NCBI GenBank assembly: GCA_039942715.1
Contig: JBDVBY010000006.1
Location: 1 to 64,000, forward strand
Length of the DNA stretch: 64,000 nt
Reading direction: 5' to 3'
Source: JABDJX01 sp039942715
GTDB lineage: Bacteria > Pseudomonadota > Alphaproteobacteria > Rhodobacterales > Rhodobacteraceae
In this document: in pieces, positions 35,344 through 44,417 of the stretch
Numbering within the stretch: position 1 is the first letter of the stretch
How the letters are laid out: each line of letters opens with the position of its first letter
Notes under the pieces: model-generated
The model's input: only the letters and a program-made list of their open reading frames with translations
Database searches by the model: none
What the model was told of the DNA's origin: nothing
Translations under genes and position numbers: made by a program

Positions 35344-36423
35344 ATGACATCAGGATCGGCGTGGATTGCGGTATTTTCCGTTGCAACACTTTTGGCCGTC
35401 AGCGGTTGTGAAGAGTTTCAAACCACCACCTCAGCACCAGAAAGTAGCGAGGCGCTCGCCCCGGGACAATCGCGCACCGTCATGCAAGACGTTGAAAGCC
35501 CTGATGTTTTCTCTGTTACCGAGACGGCTTTATGGGACGGTCGCCCGTCGCTCGGCGGCATTTGGGTGGCGCATCCAGACGTAAAAGAACCCGAACGCGC
35601 ACTGATCCGAAACCCAAAAAACGGTCAGGAAATTGCAGGTGCCCTGTTCCGCCGTGAACGCGACAACCCCGGCCCGCGCATCCAGCTTTCCTCTGACGCA
35701 GCCGCCGAACTTGGCATTCTGGCAGGCCAGCCAACCGAACTTTCGATCGTGGCCGTACGTCAAGAAGAAGTGATCATCGAGGGGCCACCGGTCGTTTCCG
35801 AGGAAGTAATTGGCGAAGACGGCACCCCGGTTGAGGGCGAAATTGAAGCCGCTCGTGTGGATGATTCTGGTGCAGAAGACGGTGCTGAAGGGGTCGCCGT
35901 GGCTGGTGCGGCCGCCGTTGGTGCTGCCGCTGCAACGGCAGAACCTAAACGCCAAGGCTTTTGGGGCCGCTTCCGCGACAGTCTGCGTAATAAGCCAAAA
36001 GAACCGTCAGCGGCCAACGTCGCGGCTGGCGCTGATGCAGGCATAACCGAGGCAACGCCTGTGCCACAGGTGGAAACCCAGACGCTTGACCCAGTCACCT
36101 CAGCGGCGGCAGCGGCTATCGCTACGGCCGAAGCGAATGACAAACCTCAGGCCCGCCCGGAGCGCGCAGCAGAAGCGCCTACGCCAGCACCTGCGAGCGC
36201 CTTGAAGAACCCGTTTGTTCAGGTTGGCTTGTTCAGCCTTGAGGAAAACGCCAATGATGCGGCCTCGACTCTTCGCCAAGCAGGCATCGTGCCAACGGTC
36301 GTGCCTGGCGACAATCGCTGGCGCGTCGTGGTTGGTCCAATGGCCTCGCCCGATGATCAGGCCGCTCTATTGGGTCGGATCAGATCGCTTGGCTTTAGCG
36401 ATGCGTTTTTATCGCCAAATTAA
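35344..36423 (+). CDS. SPOR domain-containing lipoprotein
   Basis: The ATG at 35344, with AAGGAG upstream, gives 359 residues beginning with a lipoprotein signal. The lipobox is LAVSGC, with Cys near residue 22. A middle region is low-complexity Ala/Glu/Pro-rich. The C-terminal SPOR domain (NPFVQVGLFSLEENANDAAS to the end) binds denuded peptidoglycan glycan strands at division sites. It precedes the carboxypeptidase gene by 38 bases, a pairing common in this order (RlpA/SPOR with DacA). It probably assists septal peptidoglycan remodelling. The central domain (GGIWVAHPDVKEPERALI) resembles a short double-psi-barrel-like RlpA region. Confidence 0.85.
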   Translation: MTSGSAWIAVFSVATLLAVSGCEEFQTTTSAPESSEALAPGQSRTVMQDVESPDVFSVTETALWDGRPSLGGIWVAHPDVKEPERALIRNPKNGQEIAGALFRRERDNPGPRIQLSSDAAAELGILAGQPTELSIVAVRQEEVIIEGPPVVSEEVIGEDGTPVEGEIEAARVDDSGAEDGAEGVAVAGAAAVGAAAATAEPKRQGFWGRFRDSLRNKPKEPSAANVAAGADAGITEATPVPQVETQTLDPVTSAAAAAIATAEANDKPQARPERAAEAPTPAPASALKNPFVQVGLFSLEENANDAASTLRQAGIVPTVVPGDNRWRVVVGPMASPDDQAALLGRIRSLGFSDAFLSPN

Positions 36424-36461
36424 CCGCACGCTTTTAAGGCCCGTTTTTAGGAGAAGCCTAG

Positions 36462-37640
36462 ATGCTGAACAAAATCGTCACTCTGTGCGCGGTCGCCCTG
36501 ATATCGGCCTGCGCAGTCAGTTCCCCACAACCCGCGCGCGCGGCGTTTGAAACGCAATCCACCGCCGCGTATCTCTACGACATCGACACAGACACGGTGT
36601 TGTTTGAAAAGAATGCGGACACACCCTTGCCCCCGGCATCGATGTCCAAGCTGATGACGCTTTACATGTTGTTTGAAGCCCTGCGCGATGGGCGCGTGAC
36701 GCTTGAGACGACCTTCTCGGTTTCAACCAAAGCACGCCAAATGGGCGGCTCTACGATGTTCCTAGATGAAACCGACCGCCCCCGCGTCGAAGACCTGATC
36801 AAAGGCATTATCGTGCAGTCCGGTAATGATGCCTGCGTGGTCGTCGCCGAAGGCTTGGCAGGAACAGAAGACGCTTTTGCCCGCCAAATGAATGCGCGCG
36901 GCATCGAGATCGGCCTGACCAACTCTACATTCGCCAACGCAAGTGGCTGGCCAAACCCAAATCACCGGATGAGCATTCGCGATCTTGGTCACCTCGCCAC
37001 ACGCATGATCACCGAGTTTCCCGAATATTACGGCTATTTCGCCCTTGAAGAGTTCGACTTTGACGGCCGCTCGCCCTCCAACCGCTTTAACCGCAACCCG
37101 GTTCTGGGCCTTGGTCTTGGCGCGGATGGTCTGAAAACCGGGCACACCGAAGAAGCAGGTTACGGCCTTGTCGGATCGGCCCTGCAGGGCGATCGCCGCA
37201 TTGTGTTTGTGTTCACGGGTTTGAATTCAAACGCCGAACGTCGCCAAGAGGCCGAGGCGATGATCAACTGGGGCTTTCGGCAGTTCCTGAAGAAAAAGCT
37301 GGCGTCCAGTGGTGATATTCTGGCCGAAATTCCTGTCTGGCTTGGCGACCACCAGCAATTGAACGCTGTCGCAAAAGATGACGTCGAGCTTTTGGTGCCG
37401 GCCATCGGCCAGGACTCTGTTGAAACGCGCATTGAATTCCGCTCGCCGCTTGAAGCACCAATTTCCATCGGCGGAGAGGTGGCCGATTTGGTCGTCACGG
37501 CACCCGACATGCCCGAAAAGCGCATTCCTCTGGTCTCGGACCGCGCGGTTGCTAAGGGTGGTTTTCTGCCCCGCATGCGCGCCTCGGCATTCGTGTTGTT
37601 TGACAAGGCGATGGGCCAAGTGCAAACCCTGATGGAATGA
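36462..37640 (+). CDS. dacA: D-alanyl-D-alanine carboxypeptidase (PBP5/6 family)
   Basis: The 392-residue protein has an N-terminal signal peptide ending about PARAAFE. The penicillin-binding motifs are all present: SxxK in PPASMSKLMTLYM, SxN in IVQSGNDACVVV and KTG in DGLKTGHTEEAGYG. It trims the terminal D-Ala from peptidoglycan pentapeptides in the periplasm. The C-terminal beta domain of PBP5 is included (about residues 290-380). Its stop overlaps the tmk start by four bases. Confidence 0.94.
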   Translation: MLNKIVTLCAVALISACAVSSPQPARAAFETQSTAAYLYDIDTDTVLFEKNADTPLPPASMSKLMTLYMLFEALRDGRVTLETTFSVSTKARQMGGSTMFLDETDRPRVEDLIKGIIVQSGNDACVVVAEGLAGTEDAFARQMNARGIEIGLTNSTFANASGWPNPNHRMSIRDLGHLATRMITEFPEYYGYFALEEFDFDGRSPSNRFNRNPVLGLGLGADGLKTGHTEEAGYGLVGSALQGDRRIVFVFTGLNSNAERRQEAEAMINWGFRQFLKKKLASSGDILAEIPVWLGDHQQLNAVAKDDVELLVPAIGQDSVETRIEFRSPLEAPISIGGEVADLVVTAPDMPEKRIPLVSDRAVAKGGFLPRMRASAFVLFDKAMGQVQTLME

Positions 37641-38254
37641 GCCAAGGGCGTTTTATTACATTTGAAGGCATTGATGGGTCGGGCAAGTCTACACAGGCGC
37701 GCCTGCTAGCAGCCTACCTGCGTGCCAAAGACATTGATGTTGTTCTGACCCGCGAACCCGGTGGTGCACCGGGGGCCGAGGAAATCCGCCGCTTGCTGGT
37801 CGAGGGCGACCCTGATCGCTGGTCGGCGGAAACCGAAATTCTGCTGTTCACCGCCGCGCGTCGCGACCACCTTGAGCGGACCATCCGCCCTGCCCTCGAC
37901 CGTGGCGCAACTGTGATCTCCGACCGCTTCGCCGATAGCACACGCGTTTACCAAGGCACCACGCGCGGCGATCTGCGCGATCTTGTAGATCGTCTGCATA
38001 CGATGATGATTGGGATCGAGCCTGACCTGACTTTCATCATCGACATGGACCCAGAACAAGCACTGAGCCGTGGTCTTGCGCGTCAATCCGGCGAAGACCG
38101 CTTCGAGGACATGGGCGCAAGCTTTCAGGCCAAACTACGCGAGGGATTCACTGCGCTGGCAGACAAAGAAGACCGCTGCCATCTGGTCAACGGCCACCGC
38201 GAGGCTGACTCCATTGCACATGACATCGCGATGATCGCGGATCTTGCCCAATGA
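37637..38254 (+). CDS. tmk: Thymidylate kinase
   Basis: The 205-residue kinase phosphorylates dTMP to dTDP for DNA synthesis. The P-loop is FEGIDGSGKSTQARLLA, the DRx motif appears as ISDRFADSTRVYQG and the substrate-binding TREPGG box is VVLTREPGGAPGAEEIR. Length and order are normal. The gene is coupled to dacA before it and to holB after it by four-base overlaps. Confidence 0.97.
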   Translation: MSQGRFITFEGIDGSGKSTQARLLAAYLRAKDIDVVLTREPGGAPGAEEIRRLLVEGDPDRWSAETEILLFTAARRDHLERTIRPALDRGATVISDRFADSTRVYQGTTRGDLRDLVDRLHTMMIGIEPDLTFIIDMDPEQALSRGLARQSGEDRFEDMGASFQAKLREGFTALADKEDRCHLVNGHREADSIAHDIAMIADLAQ

Positions 38255-39363
38255 ACGACGACGACCTGCCGCAAGCAGATCAGGCCGAAGGTGCCCCTCA
38301 TCCCCGCGAAACACCCCAACTTTTTGGTCACGAAGACGTCGAAGCCGAAGTCCTCGCCGCACTCACCGGCGACCGCGCACACCACGGCTGGTTGCTCACT
38401 GGCCCGCGCGGTATTGGCAAGGCAACGCTCGCTTGGCGCATGGCCCGCTTTCTTCTCGCCGAAGCTCCCGCCGACGCTGGCCTCTTCGGTGAAGCGCCCG
38501 CGCCCACATCGCTTGATATCGATCCCAATCACCCGGTTGCGCACCGCATCGCCGCCCTGTCTGAGCCCGGTTGCCTGCTGATCCGACGCGCATGGGACCA
38601 CGACCGCAAGAAGCTCAAAGCGCAGATCACCGTGGACGAGGTGCGCAAACTCAATAGCTTCTTTGGCCTTTCAGTCACCGACGGCGGACGCCGCGTGGTC
38701 ATCGTCGACAGTGCGGACGAGATGAACCCATCCGCGGCCAACGCCCTGCTGAAAGTACTGGAAGAACCGCCTAAAGGCGCAACGCTGATTCTGATCAGCC
38801 ACCAACCCGCGCGCCTTCTGCCCACGATCCGCTCGCGCTGTCGCGTCCTCCGCATGGCTCCGCTGGCCCCAGAAGCCTTGGCCCAAGCCCTCGCCCAAGC
38901 CGACGTTTCACCGGAAAACCCGGAAGCCTTAAGCGCGCTGTCAGGCGGCTCCGCAGGCGACGCCCTGCGTGTCATCGCCGAGGACGGCATCGCGCTTTAT
39001 GCTCAGATTATGGCCTTGCTTGGCACCTGCCCGCAGATTGACCGTGGCGCCATCGCCGCGTTGGCAGAAAAAGCCACAGCGCGAGGCGCCGAGGCGCGCC
39101 TTGATCTGCTGGTCCGTTTGCTTGATCTGGCCCTGACCCGACTTGCGCGAACGGGGGCTGGCCACCCGCCCGGGCCCGAAGCCTGCGCAGGCGAAGCCGA
39201 CATAATGAACCGCCTAGCACCAGATGCCGCTGCAGCGAAAAACTGGGCCGCTCTGCAACAAGAGTTGGGTGCCCGTATCGGACACGGGCGCGCCGTGAAC
39301 ATCGACCCACAAAGCCTGCTAATGGACGCGTTTTTGCGCATTGCTGACGCGGCGCGTGGCTAA
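38251..39363 (+). CDS. holB: DNA polymerase III subunit delta'
   Basis: The 370-residue clamp-loader subunit has an AAA+ core: the P-loop-like LLTGPRGIGKATLAWRMA, the Walker B-like VVIVDSADEMN, and the sensor and arginine-finger-type region NALLKVLEEPPKGATLILIS. The C-terminal collar follows. It works with gamma/tau and delta to load the beta clamp. The tmk-holB-tatD order is conserved in many alphaproteobacteria. Confidence 0.95.
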   Translation: MNDDDLPQADQAEGAPHPRETPQLFGHEDVEAEVLAALTGDRAHHGWLLTGPRGIGKATLAWRMARFLLAEAPADAGLFGEAPAPTSLDIDPNHPVAHRIAALSEPGCLLIRRAWDHDRKKLKAQITVDEVRKLNSFFGLSVTDGGRRVVIVDSADEMNPSAANALLKVLEEPPKGATLILISHQPARLLPTIRSRCRVLRMAPLAPEALAQALAQADVSPENPEALSALSGGSAGDALRVIAEDGIALYAQIMALLGTCPQIDRGAIAALAEKATARGAEARLDLLVRLLDLALTRLARTGAGHPPGPEACAGEADIMNRLAPDAAAAKNWAALQQELGARIGHGRAVNIDPQSLLMDAFLRIADAARG

Positions 39364-39406
39364 GCCATCTTGCCGCCCAACCCCGTTTAGGGGTACGGGT
39401 TAGGCA

Positions 39407-40207
39407 ATGAGCACTCCGCCAAATATCACCGACAGCCATTGTCACCTGGACTTCCCGCAATTTGACGGCGAACTGCCTGATCTGATCGCGCGCGCAGCCG
39501 AGCGCGGCGTGCATCGCATGGTTACAATCTGCACTAAGCTGCGCAGCGAACCGCAGGTGCGCGCCATCGCCGAAGCCAATGCGCCCATCTTCTACGCCGC
39601 TGGTACGCACCCAATGTCGGTCGCAGATGAACCAATGGCCGCGCTTGAAGACCTGATCGCGCTGGCCCAACATCCAAAGTTCGTCGGTATAGGCGAAACC
39701 GGTCTTGATTATCACTACACAGCCGAGAGCAAAGACGCTCAACAAGAAAGCTTGCGCATTCACATCGAAGCGGCCCGCCAAACTGCCCTGCCGCTGATCA
39801 TCCATGCGCGTGACGCGGATGACGATATGGCGCGCATTCTGACAGAGGAACACAAGGCAGGTGCCTATTCTTGCGTCATGCACTGCTTTTCTTCCGGCCC
39901 CGCACTCGCCGAAGCTGCCCTGGACCTCGGGTTTTATCTCTCGATGTCCGGCATCGCAGCCTTTCCCAAAAGCCAAGAGGTCCGCGATATCTTCGCGCGT
40001 GCGCCGATCAACCGCGTGCTTGTCGAAACCGACAGCCCCTATCTCGCCCCGCCGCCCAATCGCGGCAAACGCAACGAGCCGTCTTACGTCGCCGACACAG
40101 CCAAAGTCGGCGCAGAGGTTTTCGGCCTCGATTATGCAGATTTCGCCGCCCAAACCGAGGCCAACTTCAACACACTTTTTGCGAAGGCCGCCGCATGGCA
40201 GAGCTAA
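39407..40207 (+). CDS. tatD: TatD family metal-dependent hydrolase (YcfH-like DNase)
   Basis: The 266-residue TIM-barrel enzyme has the metal ligands in ITDSHCHLDFPQF, the Glu in GIGETGLDYHY, His in LPLIIHARDAD and HCFSSGP, and the C-terminal Asp in VLVETDSPYLAPPPNRG. TatD enzymes are 3'-5' exonucleases or deoxyribonucleases. The short gap after holB has a small hairpin (CCCCGTTTAGGGG). The 3' end overlaps the next gene by 13 bases. Confidence 0.94.
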   Translation: MSTPPNITDSHCHLDFPQFDGELPDLIARAAERGVHRMVTICTKLRSEPQVRAIAEANAPIFYAAGTHPMSVADEPMAALEDLIALAQHPKFVGIGETGLDYHYTAESKDAQQESLRIHIEAARQTALPLIIHARDADDDMARILTEEHKAGAYSCVMHCFSSGPALAEAALDLGFYLSMSGIAAFPKSQEVRDIFARAPINRVLVETDSPYLAPPPNRGKRNEPSYVADTAKVGAEVFGLDYADFAAQTEANFNTLFAKAAAWQS

Positions 40208-40992
40208 GGTTCACCATCCTTGGCTGCGGCTCTTCTGGCGGAGTGCCGCGTCTTGGCGGACTGTGGGGCGATTGCGATCCGACTAACGCCAAAAACCGCC
40301 GTCGGCGCTGTTCTATGCTGGTCGAGCGCATCACGGATGCAGGCACCACAACCGTCTTGATCGACAGCTCGCCCGATATGCGCGAACAACTTCTCGACGC
40401 GGGCATCGGCCACCTTGATGCGGTCTTGTTCACCCACGGTCACGCCGATCACGTGCACGGCATTGATGATCTCCGCCAGATCGTTTTCAACCGCAAAGAA
40501 CGCTTGGATGTCTGGGCCGATGGTGCCACACAAGAACGCCTTTACGGCAGCTTTGGCTATGCCTTCACCCAACCAGAAGGCTCGCCCTATCCACCGATCC
40601 TCGACATGCACACAATTGACGGTGATGTGACAATCACTGGCGCAGGTGGAGCGATCACCTTCATCCCGTTCAAGGTCGGTCACGGTGCCATTGACTCGCT
40701 TGGTTTTCGCATCAAAGGACTAGCCTATCTCCCTGATGTTGCGGAAATTTACGACGATGCTTGGCCACTCCTCAAAGATCTGGACATCTGGGTCGTCGAC
40801 GCCCTGCGCCGTGCACCACACCCAACCCACGCACACCTTGATCGCGCGCTGGAATGGATCGAAACGCTAGCCCCAAAGCACGCAGTTTTGACCAACATGC
40901 ACATTGACCTGGACTACGAGACGTTGCGCGCCGAAACGCCTAAGCATGTCGAACCAGCCTATGACGGCATGCGCCTGACGTTGCCGGATTAA
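40195..40992 (+). CDS. MBL-fold metallo-hydrolase (PhnP-like)
   Basis: The ATG at 40195 begins MAELRFTILGCGSSGGVPRL, the typical N-terminus of the family, giving 265 residues. A frame open further upstream overlaps tatD and is artefactual. The metal motif is LFTHGHADHVHGIDDLR, and the further His and Asp ligands are in VGHGAIDSLG and IWVVDALRRAPHPTHAHL. PhnP-type enzymes hydrolyse cyclic phosphodiesters, but the natural substrate outside phosphonate operons is uncertain. The gene is coupled to tatD, a common arrangement. Confidence 0.9.
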   Translation: MAELRFTILGCGSSGGVPRLGGLWGDCDPTNAKNRRRRCSMLVERITDAGTTTVLIDSSPDMREQLLDAGIGHLDAVLFTHGHADHVHGIDDLRQIVFNRKERLDVWADGATQERLYGSFGYAFTQPEGSPYPPILDMHTIDGDVTITGAGGAITFIPFKVGHGAIDSLGFRIKGLAYLPDVAEIYDDAWPLLKDLDIWVVDALRRAPHPTHAHLDRALEWIETLAPKHAVLTNMHIDLDYETLRAETPKHVEPAYDGMRLTLPD

Positions 40993-40997
40993 GCCCA

Positions 40998-41927
40998 ATG
41001 CAAGCGCTCCTCGACGTCATCATCCCGGTCTTTCTGGTCATTGGCGCGGGTTATTTGGCGGTTTGGAAAGACTACACGTCTGAAGCCACCGTCGAAGCAT
41101 TGATGAAATTCACCCAAGGCGTGGCAATCCCGTGCTTGCTCTTCAGCGCGCTGTCAAATCTTGATCTCTCAGCCGGGTTTCGCGTCGATCTGTTGTTTTC
41201 ATTCTACATTGGGGCGACGTCCTGTTTTTTCCTCGGCATCGCCGGCGCACGGCTTTTCTTTAAACGAAACTGGTCAGACGCCATCGCTATCGGCTTTTGC
41301 TGTCTGTTCTCAAATTCTGTCCTGCTTGGCCTTCCAATCACCGAACGCGCCTATGGAGCGGACGCGCTTGCGGGGAACTACGCAATCCTCGCCATGCACA
41401 CGCCGTTTTGCTACCTGCTTGGCATTACAACGATGGAAATCGCCCGCAGCACAGGTCAAGGGATCCTCACCACCGTGCGCAAAGTCATCTCGGCGATGTT
41501 CCACAACGCATTGATCATCGGCATCGCACTTGGACTTTTCGTCAATCTGATCGGCTTGCCCCTGCCCGGCGCACTGACCCAGGCAATCGATCTTTTGGCG
41601 CGCGCCGCGCTGCCTGCCGCCCTTTTCGGATTGGGTGGGATTCTTGTACAATACCGCCCAGAAGGTGACATAAAGACGATTTTGATGGTCGTCGCCTTCT
41701 CTCTTATTATTCATCCGATCATTTCTTTTTCTACCGGCACCGCGCTTGATCTGGACCGCGATGCGATGCGCTCTGTGGTGCTTACTGCTGCCATGGCTCC
41801 AGGCGTAAACGCTTATATTTTCGCCAATATTTACGGCTCGGCCAAACGCGTTGCGGCCTCGTCTGTGTTGCTCGCAACAGCCTCTTGTCTTGTCACTGTT
41901 TGGGTATGGTTGCTTATTTTGCCGTAA
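40998..41927 (+). CDS. AEC family transporter (auxin efflux carrier-like)
   Basis: The 309-residue membrane protein has about ten helices and begins MQALLDVIIPVFLVIGAGYL. Conserved pieces include FTQGVAIPCLLFSALSNLDL and the second half with AALPAALFGLGGILVQYRPE. Members export organic acids or other small solutes. It starts five bases after the metallo-hydrolase gene, so it may be co-transcribed, but its substrate is unknown. Confidence 0.85.
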   Translation: MQALLDVIIPVFLVIGAGYLAVWKDYTSEATVEALMKFTQGVAIPCLLFSALSNLDLSAGFRVDLLFSFYIGATSCFFLGIAGARLFFKRNWSDAIAIGFCCLFSNSVLLGLPITERAYGADALAGNYAILAMHTPFCYLLGITTMEIARSTGQGILTTVRKVISAMFHNALIIGIALGLFVNLIGLPLPGALTQAIDLLARAALPAALFGLGGILVQYRPEGDIKTILMVVAFSLIIHPIISFSTGTALDLDRDAMRSVVLTAAMAPGVNAYIFANIYGSAKRVAASSVLLATASCLVTVWVWLLILP

Positions 41928-42036
41928 AGCGCTCGGTGATTTTTGGAAACATTAACCGAAATGATACCCTCTTTGTGCCCATACTCGGTCACAAAGTGGT
42001 GGTTGTGTGTTCTTAGAACGCGAGAGGAGTGAGGCA

Positions 42037-42207
42037 GTGAGTAACGTTGTTGCATTTAAGAAAGTCGAAACAGAGACGCCAGAGGCGGCGACGCCAAAGT
42101 CGATGACATTGTTCATCCACATTAAGCGGACAACTCTGATCGCGCATTGCGGGGATTTGAAACCGCAACGCACTGCCACGCAAGATCGCGTTGGCAAAGG
42201 CTACTAA
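42037..42207 (+). CDS. Small hypothetical protein (56 residues)
   Basis: A GTG preceded by GAGGAGTGAGG starts a frame reading MSNVVAFKKVETETPEAATP and ending at 42207. The product is basic at the C-terminus (IHIKRTTLIAHCGDLKPQRT). No family is recognised. It stands alone between the AEC transporter and the hydantoinase operon. The good ribosome-binding site argues for a real gene; the absence of recognisable homology keeps confidence moderate. The flanks 41928-42036 and 42208-42337 hold no other supported feature. Confidence 0.45.
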   Translation: MSNVVAFKKVETETPEAATPKSMTLFIHIKRTTLIAHCGDLKPQRTATQDRVGKGY

Positions 42208-42337
42208 AGCGTTCTCGTTGACACTCGGTAAAGGCCAAGTGGCCTCTGCCTAACTCTCCTTCCGACCCAGCATCCCCATTGCATGATCCGCTAAACGCGT
42301 CATGCTGCGCATCAGGAAACTTGCGCGATGGGGGCCC

Positions 42338-43747
42338 ATGACACTTTCCAAACCAGATACGGTGATACGCGGCGCACAGATCGTCACGCCAACCGGAATT
42401 GTCAGCGGCGATCTGGCCATTGCAGGCGGCAAGATTCTGTCCGTCGGCGTACCCGCACCCGCAGCAGACATTGAAATTCAAGCAGCAGGCAAGCTGGCCC
42501 TGCCCGGCGGTGTCGACACGCACGCGCATATTGAACAAATGTCCGGCATGGGCGTTTGGAACGCTGATACCTTTGAAACGGCAACGAAATCCGCCGCGAT
42601 GGGTGGCACCACCAGCGTCATTTCTTTCGCCGCCCAAACCGCGGGCCAAACATTGGCGGACACCGTTGCCGACTACACCGCGCGAGCAAAACGCGGCGCG
42701 ATGATTGACCACGCCTTCCACATCACCATCACCGATACCGAGGTCGCGGGCTTTGATGATGATCTGGCCAGGCTCATCGCTGACGGTCACCGCTCGCTCA
42801 AGGTGTTCACCACCTACAACATCCAGCTAAGCGACGCGCAAATCTTGCAAGTTATGTCCGCGGCCAAGAAAAGCGGCGCTCTTGTCTGTGTCCATGCCGA
42901 AAACGACGCGATCATCGCCCAAGCCAAAGCGCAGCTCATTGCCGACGGCCAGCTTGCGCCGCGCGATCACGCCAAATCGCACCCGCGCATGGCCGAGATT
43001 GAAGCGATTGAGCGGATGTGCCGCTTTGCCGAGCATTTGAATCAACCTGTTATGATTTTCCACGTCTCAACAACCGAAGGTGCCGCAGCGGTCAAAGCCG
43101 CACGCGCGCGCGGCGCGCCGGTATGGGCCGAAACCTGCCCGCATTACCTGTTCATGACCGAAGACGTGTTGGACAAACCGGGGATCGAAGGTGCGAAATG
43201 GATGTGTTCCCCACCCCAGCGCGAAACAGCGGATCAAGAGGCGCTTTGGGCTGCATTGAGTGACAAAACGCTGGACCTCGTCTCCTCCGATCACGCCCCT
43301 TATCGCTTTGACGAAACTGGCAAACTCTCCGCAGGTGCGTCGCCGGGCTTCCATCAAATCGCCAACGGCCTGCCCGGCTTAGAAACGCGCCTTCCGCTCT
43401 TGTTCGACGCCATGGTCAACCAAGGGCGTGGCGGTGCCGACGCATTCGCCCAAATCACCGCAACGCAACCTGCGAACACCTACGGCCTGCCAAACAAAGG
43501 CGCACTTACGCCGGGCATGGACGCCGATATCGTCCTGTGGGATCCGCACAAAGAAGTGACATACGGCGCAAACGACCTGCACGACAACGTCGGCTATAAC
43601 CCGTGGGAAGGGCGCACAATCACTGGCTGGCCTGACCACGTTTTGCTGCGCGGGCAGACAATTGCCAAGGATGGCACCTTTTACGGCACACCGGGCAACG
43701 GTCGTTGGATCAACCGACCTGACCTCGCAACAAAGCCAAATCCATGA
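42338..43747 (+). CDS. Dihydropyrimidinase/hydantoinase family amidohydrolase
   Basis: The ATG at 42338 gives 469 residues; a start 36 bases upstream is possible but lacks a better site. The cyclic amidohydrolase motifs are GGVDTHAHIEQ (metal site), RSLKVFTTYN with the carboxylated Lys, CVHAENDAI, FHVSTTEGAAA and VSSDHAPYRFDETGK. It hydrolyses ring amides such as hydantoins, dihydropyrimidines or allantoin. HAHIEQ in place of HTHLE sets it apart from typical dihydropyrimidinase. The hydantoin racemase gene overlaps its end by four bases, which points to a hydantoin-type substrate. Confidence 0.88.
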   Translation: MTLSKPDTVIRGAQIVTPTGIVSGDLAIAGGKILSVGVPAPAADIEIQAAGKLALPGGVDTHAHIEQMSGMGVWNADTFETATKSAAMGGTTSVISFAAQTAGQTLADTVADYTARAKRGAMIDHAFHITITDTEVAGFDDDLARLIADGHRSLKVFTTYNIQLSDAQILQVMSAAKKSGALVCVHAENDAIIAQAKAQLIADGQLAPRDHAKSHPRMAEIEAIERMCRFAEHLNQPVMIFHVSTTEGAAAVKAARARGAPVWAETCPHYLFMTEDVLDKPGIEGAKWMCSPPQRETADQEALWAALSDKTLDLVSSDHAPYRFDETGKLSAGASPGFHQIANGLPGLETRLPLLFDAMVNQGRGGADAFAQITATQPANTYGLPNKGALTPGMDADIVLWDPHKEVTYGANDLHDNVGYNPWEGRTITGWPDHVLLRGQTIAKDGTFYGTPGNGRWINRPDLATKPNP

Positions 43748-44406
43748 CGCTGATCATTATCAACCCCAACTCCTCGCAAACCGTCACCGACGGGATTGAT
43801 GCGGCTGTCGACCCTTTGCGCCGCTTTGGAACGCCGATCCGCTGCCTCACCTTGGCCGAAGGACCGCCCGGTATCGAGTCCCAGAAACAAGCAGACCTCA
43901 CAATTGCGCCGATGCTCAAACTGGCCGCCGCGCAAAGCGAGGCCAGTGGATACGTCATCGCCTGTTTCGGCGATCCGGGGCTGCATGCTTTGCGCGATCA
44001 AACCGCCCTGCCTGTTGTTGGCATCCAAGAGGCTGCCGTTACAACGGCCCTCACCCTTGGCCAGCGTTTTGGCGTCATCGCGATCCTGCCCGCTTCAATC
44101 CCGCGCCACTTGCGCGCCTTTGGAGCCATGGGCGTACTTGATCGGCTTGCAGGGGATCGCGCACTTGGGCTTGGCGTCACAGATTTGGCCGACCCAGATA
44201 AGAGCCTGAACGCGATGATCGCCACCGGCAAACGGCTGCGCGATGAAGACGGCGCAAACGTTTTGATCATGGGGTGTGCGGGCATGGCGCACTACCGCGA
44301 CACTCTTGAAAACACGACCGGTCTGCCCGTGGTCGAGCCTTGCCAGGCCGCGACGGCCTTGGCACTGGGCCAGATTGCGCTAAACCTAATTCACAAACCA
44401 AAATAA
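43744..44406 (+). CDS. Aspartate/glutamate racemase family protein (hydantoin racemase-like)
   Basis: The 220-residue protein has the N-terminal signature LIIINPNSSQTVTDGI. The two catalytic cysteines are in GYVIACFGDPGLHAL and VLIMGCAGMAHYRDTL. In the family these deprotonate opposite faces of the chiral centre. Hydantoin racemases let a stereospecific hydantoinase use both enantiomers, which fits the coupled hydantoinase gene upstream. The DapA-like gene follows after 11 bases. Confidence 0.88.
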   Translation: MTLIIINPNSSQTVTDGIDAAVDPLRRFGTPIRCLTLAEGPPGIESQKQADLTIAPMLKLAAAQSEASGYVIACFGDPGLHALRDQTALPVVGIQEAAVTTALTLGQRFGVIAILPASIPRHLRAFGAMGVLDRLAGDRALGLGVTDLADPDKSLNAMIATGKRLRDEDGANVLIMGCAGMAHYRDTLENTTGLPVVEPCQAATALALGQIALNLIHKPK

Positions 44407-44417
44407 GAGAGTTTCCA

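Noticed and set aside
39871..40992. A 373-residue frame ending with the PhnP-like hydrolase
   Set aside because: The first 108 residues overlap tatD in another frame and look like a shadow; the family starts at MAELRFTILGCG (40195).
42250..42471. A minus-strand frame ending RLADHAMGMLGRKES upstream of the hydantoinase
   Set aside because: Most of it is antisense to the hydantoinase gene; only its last 30 codons are outside and no ribosome-binding site was found.
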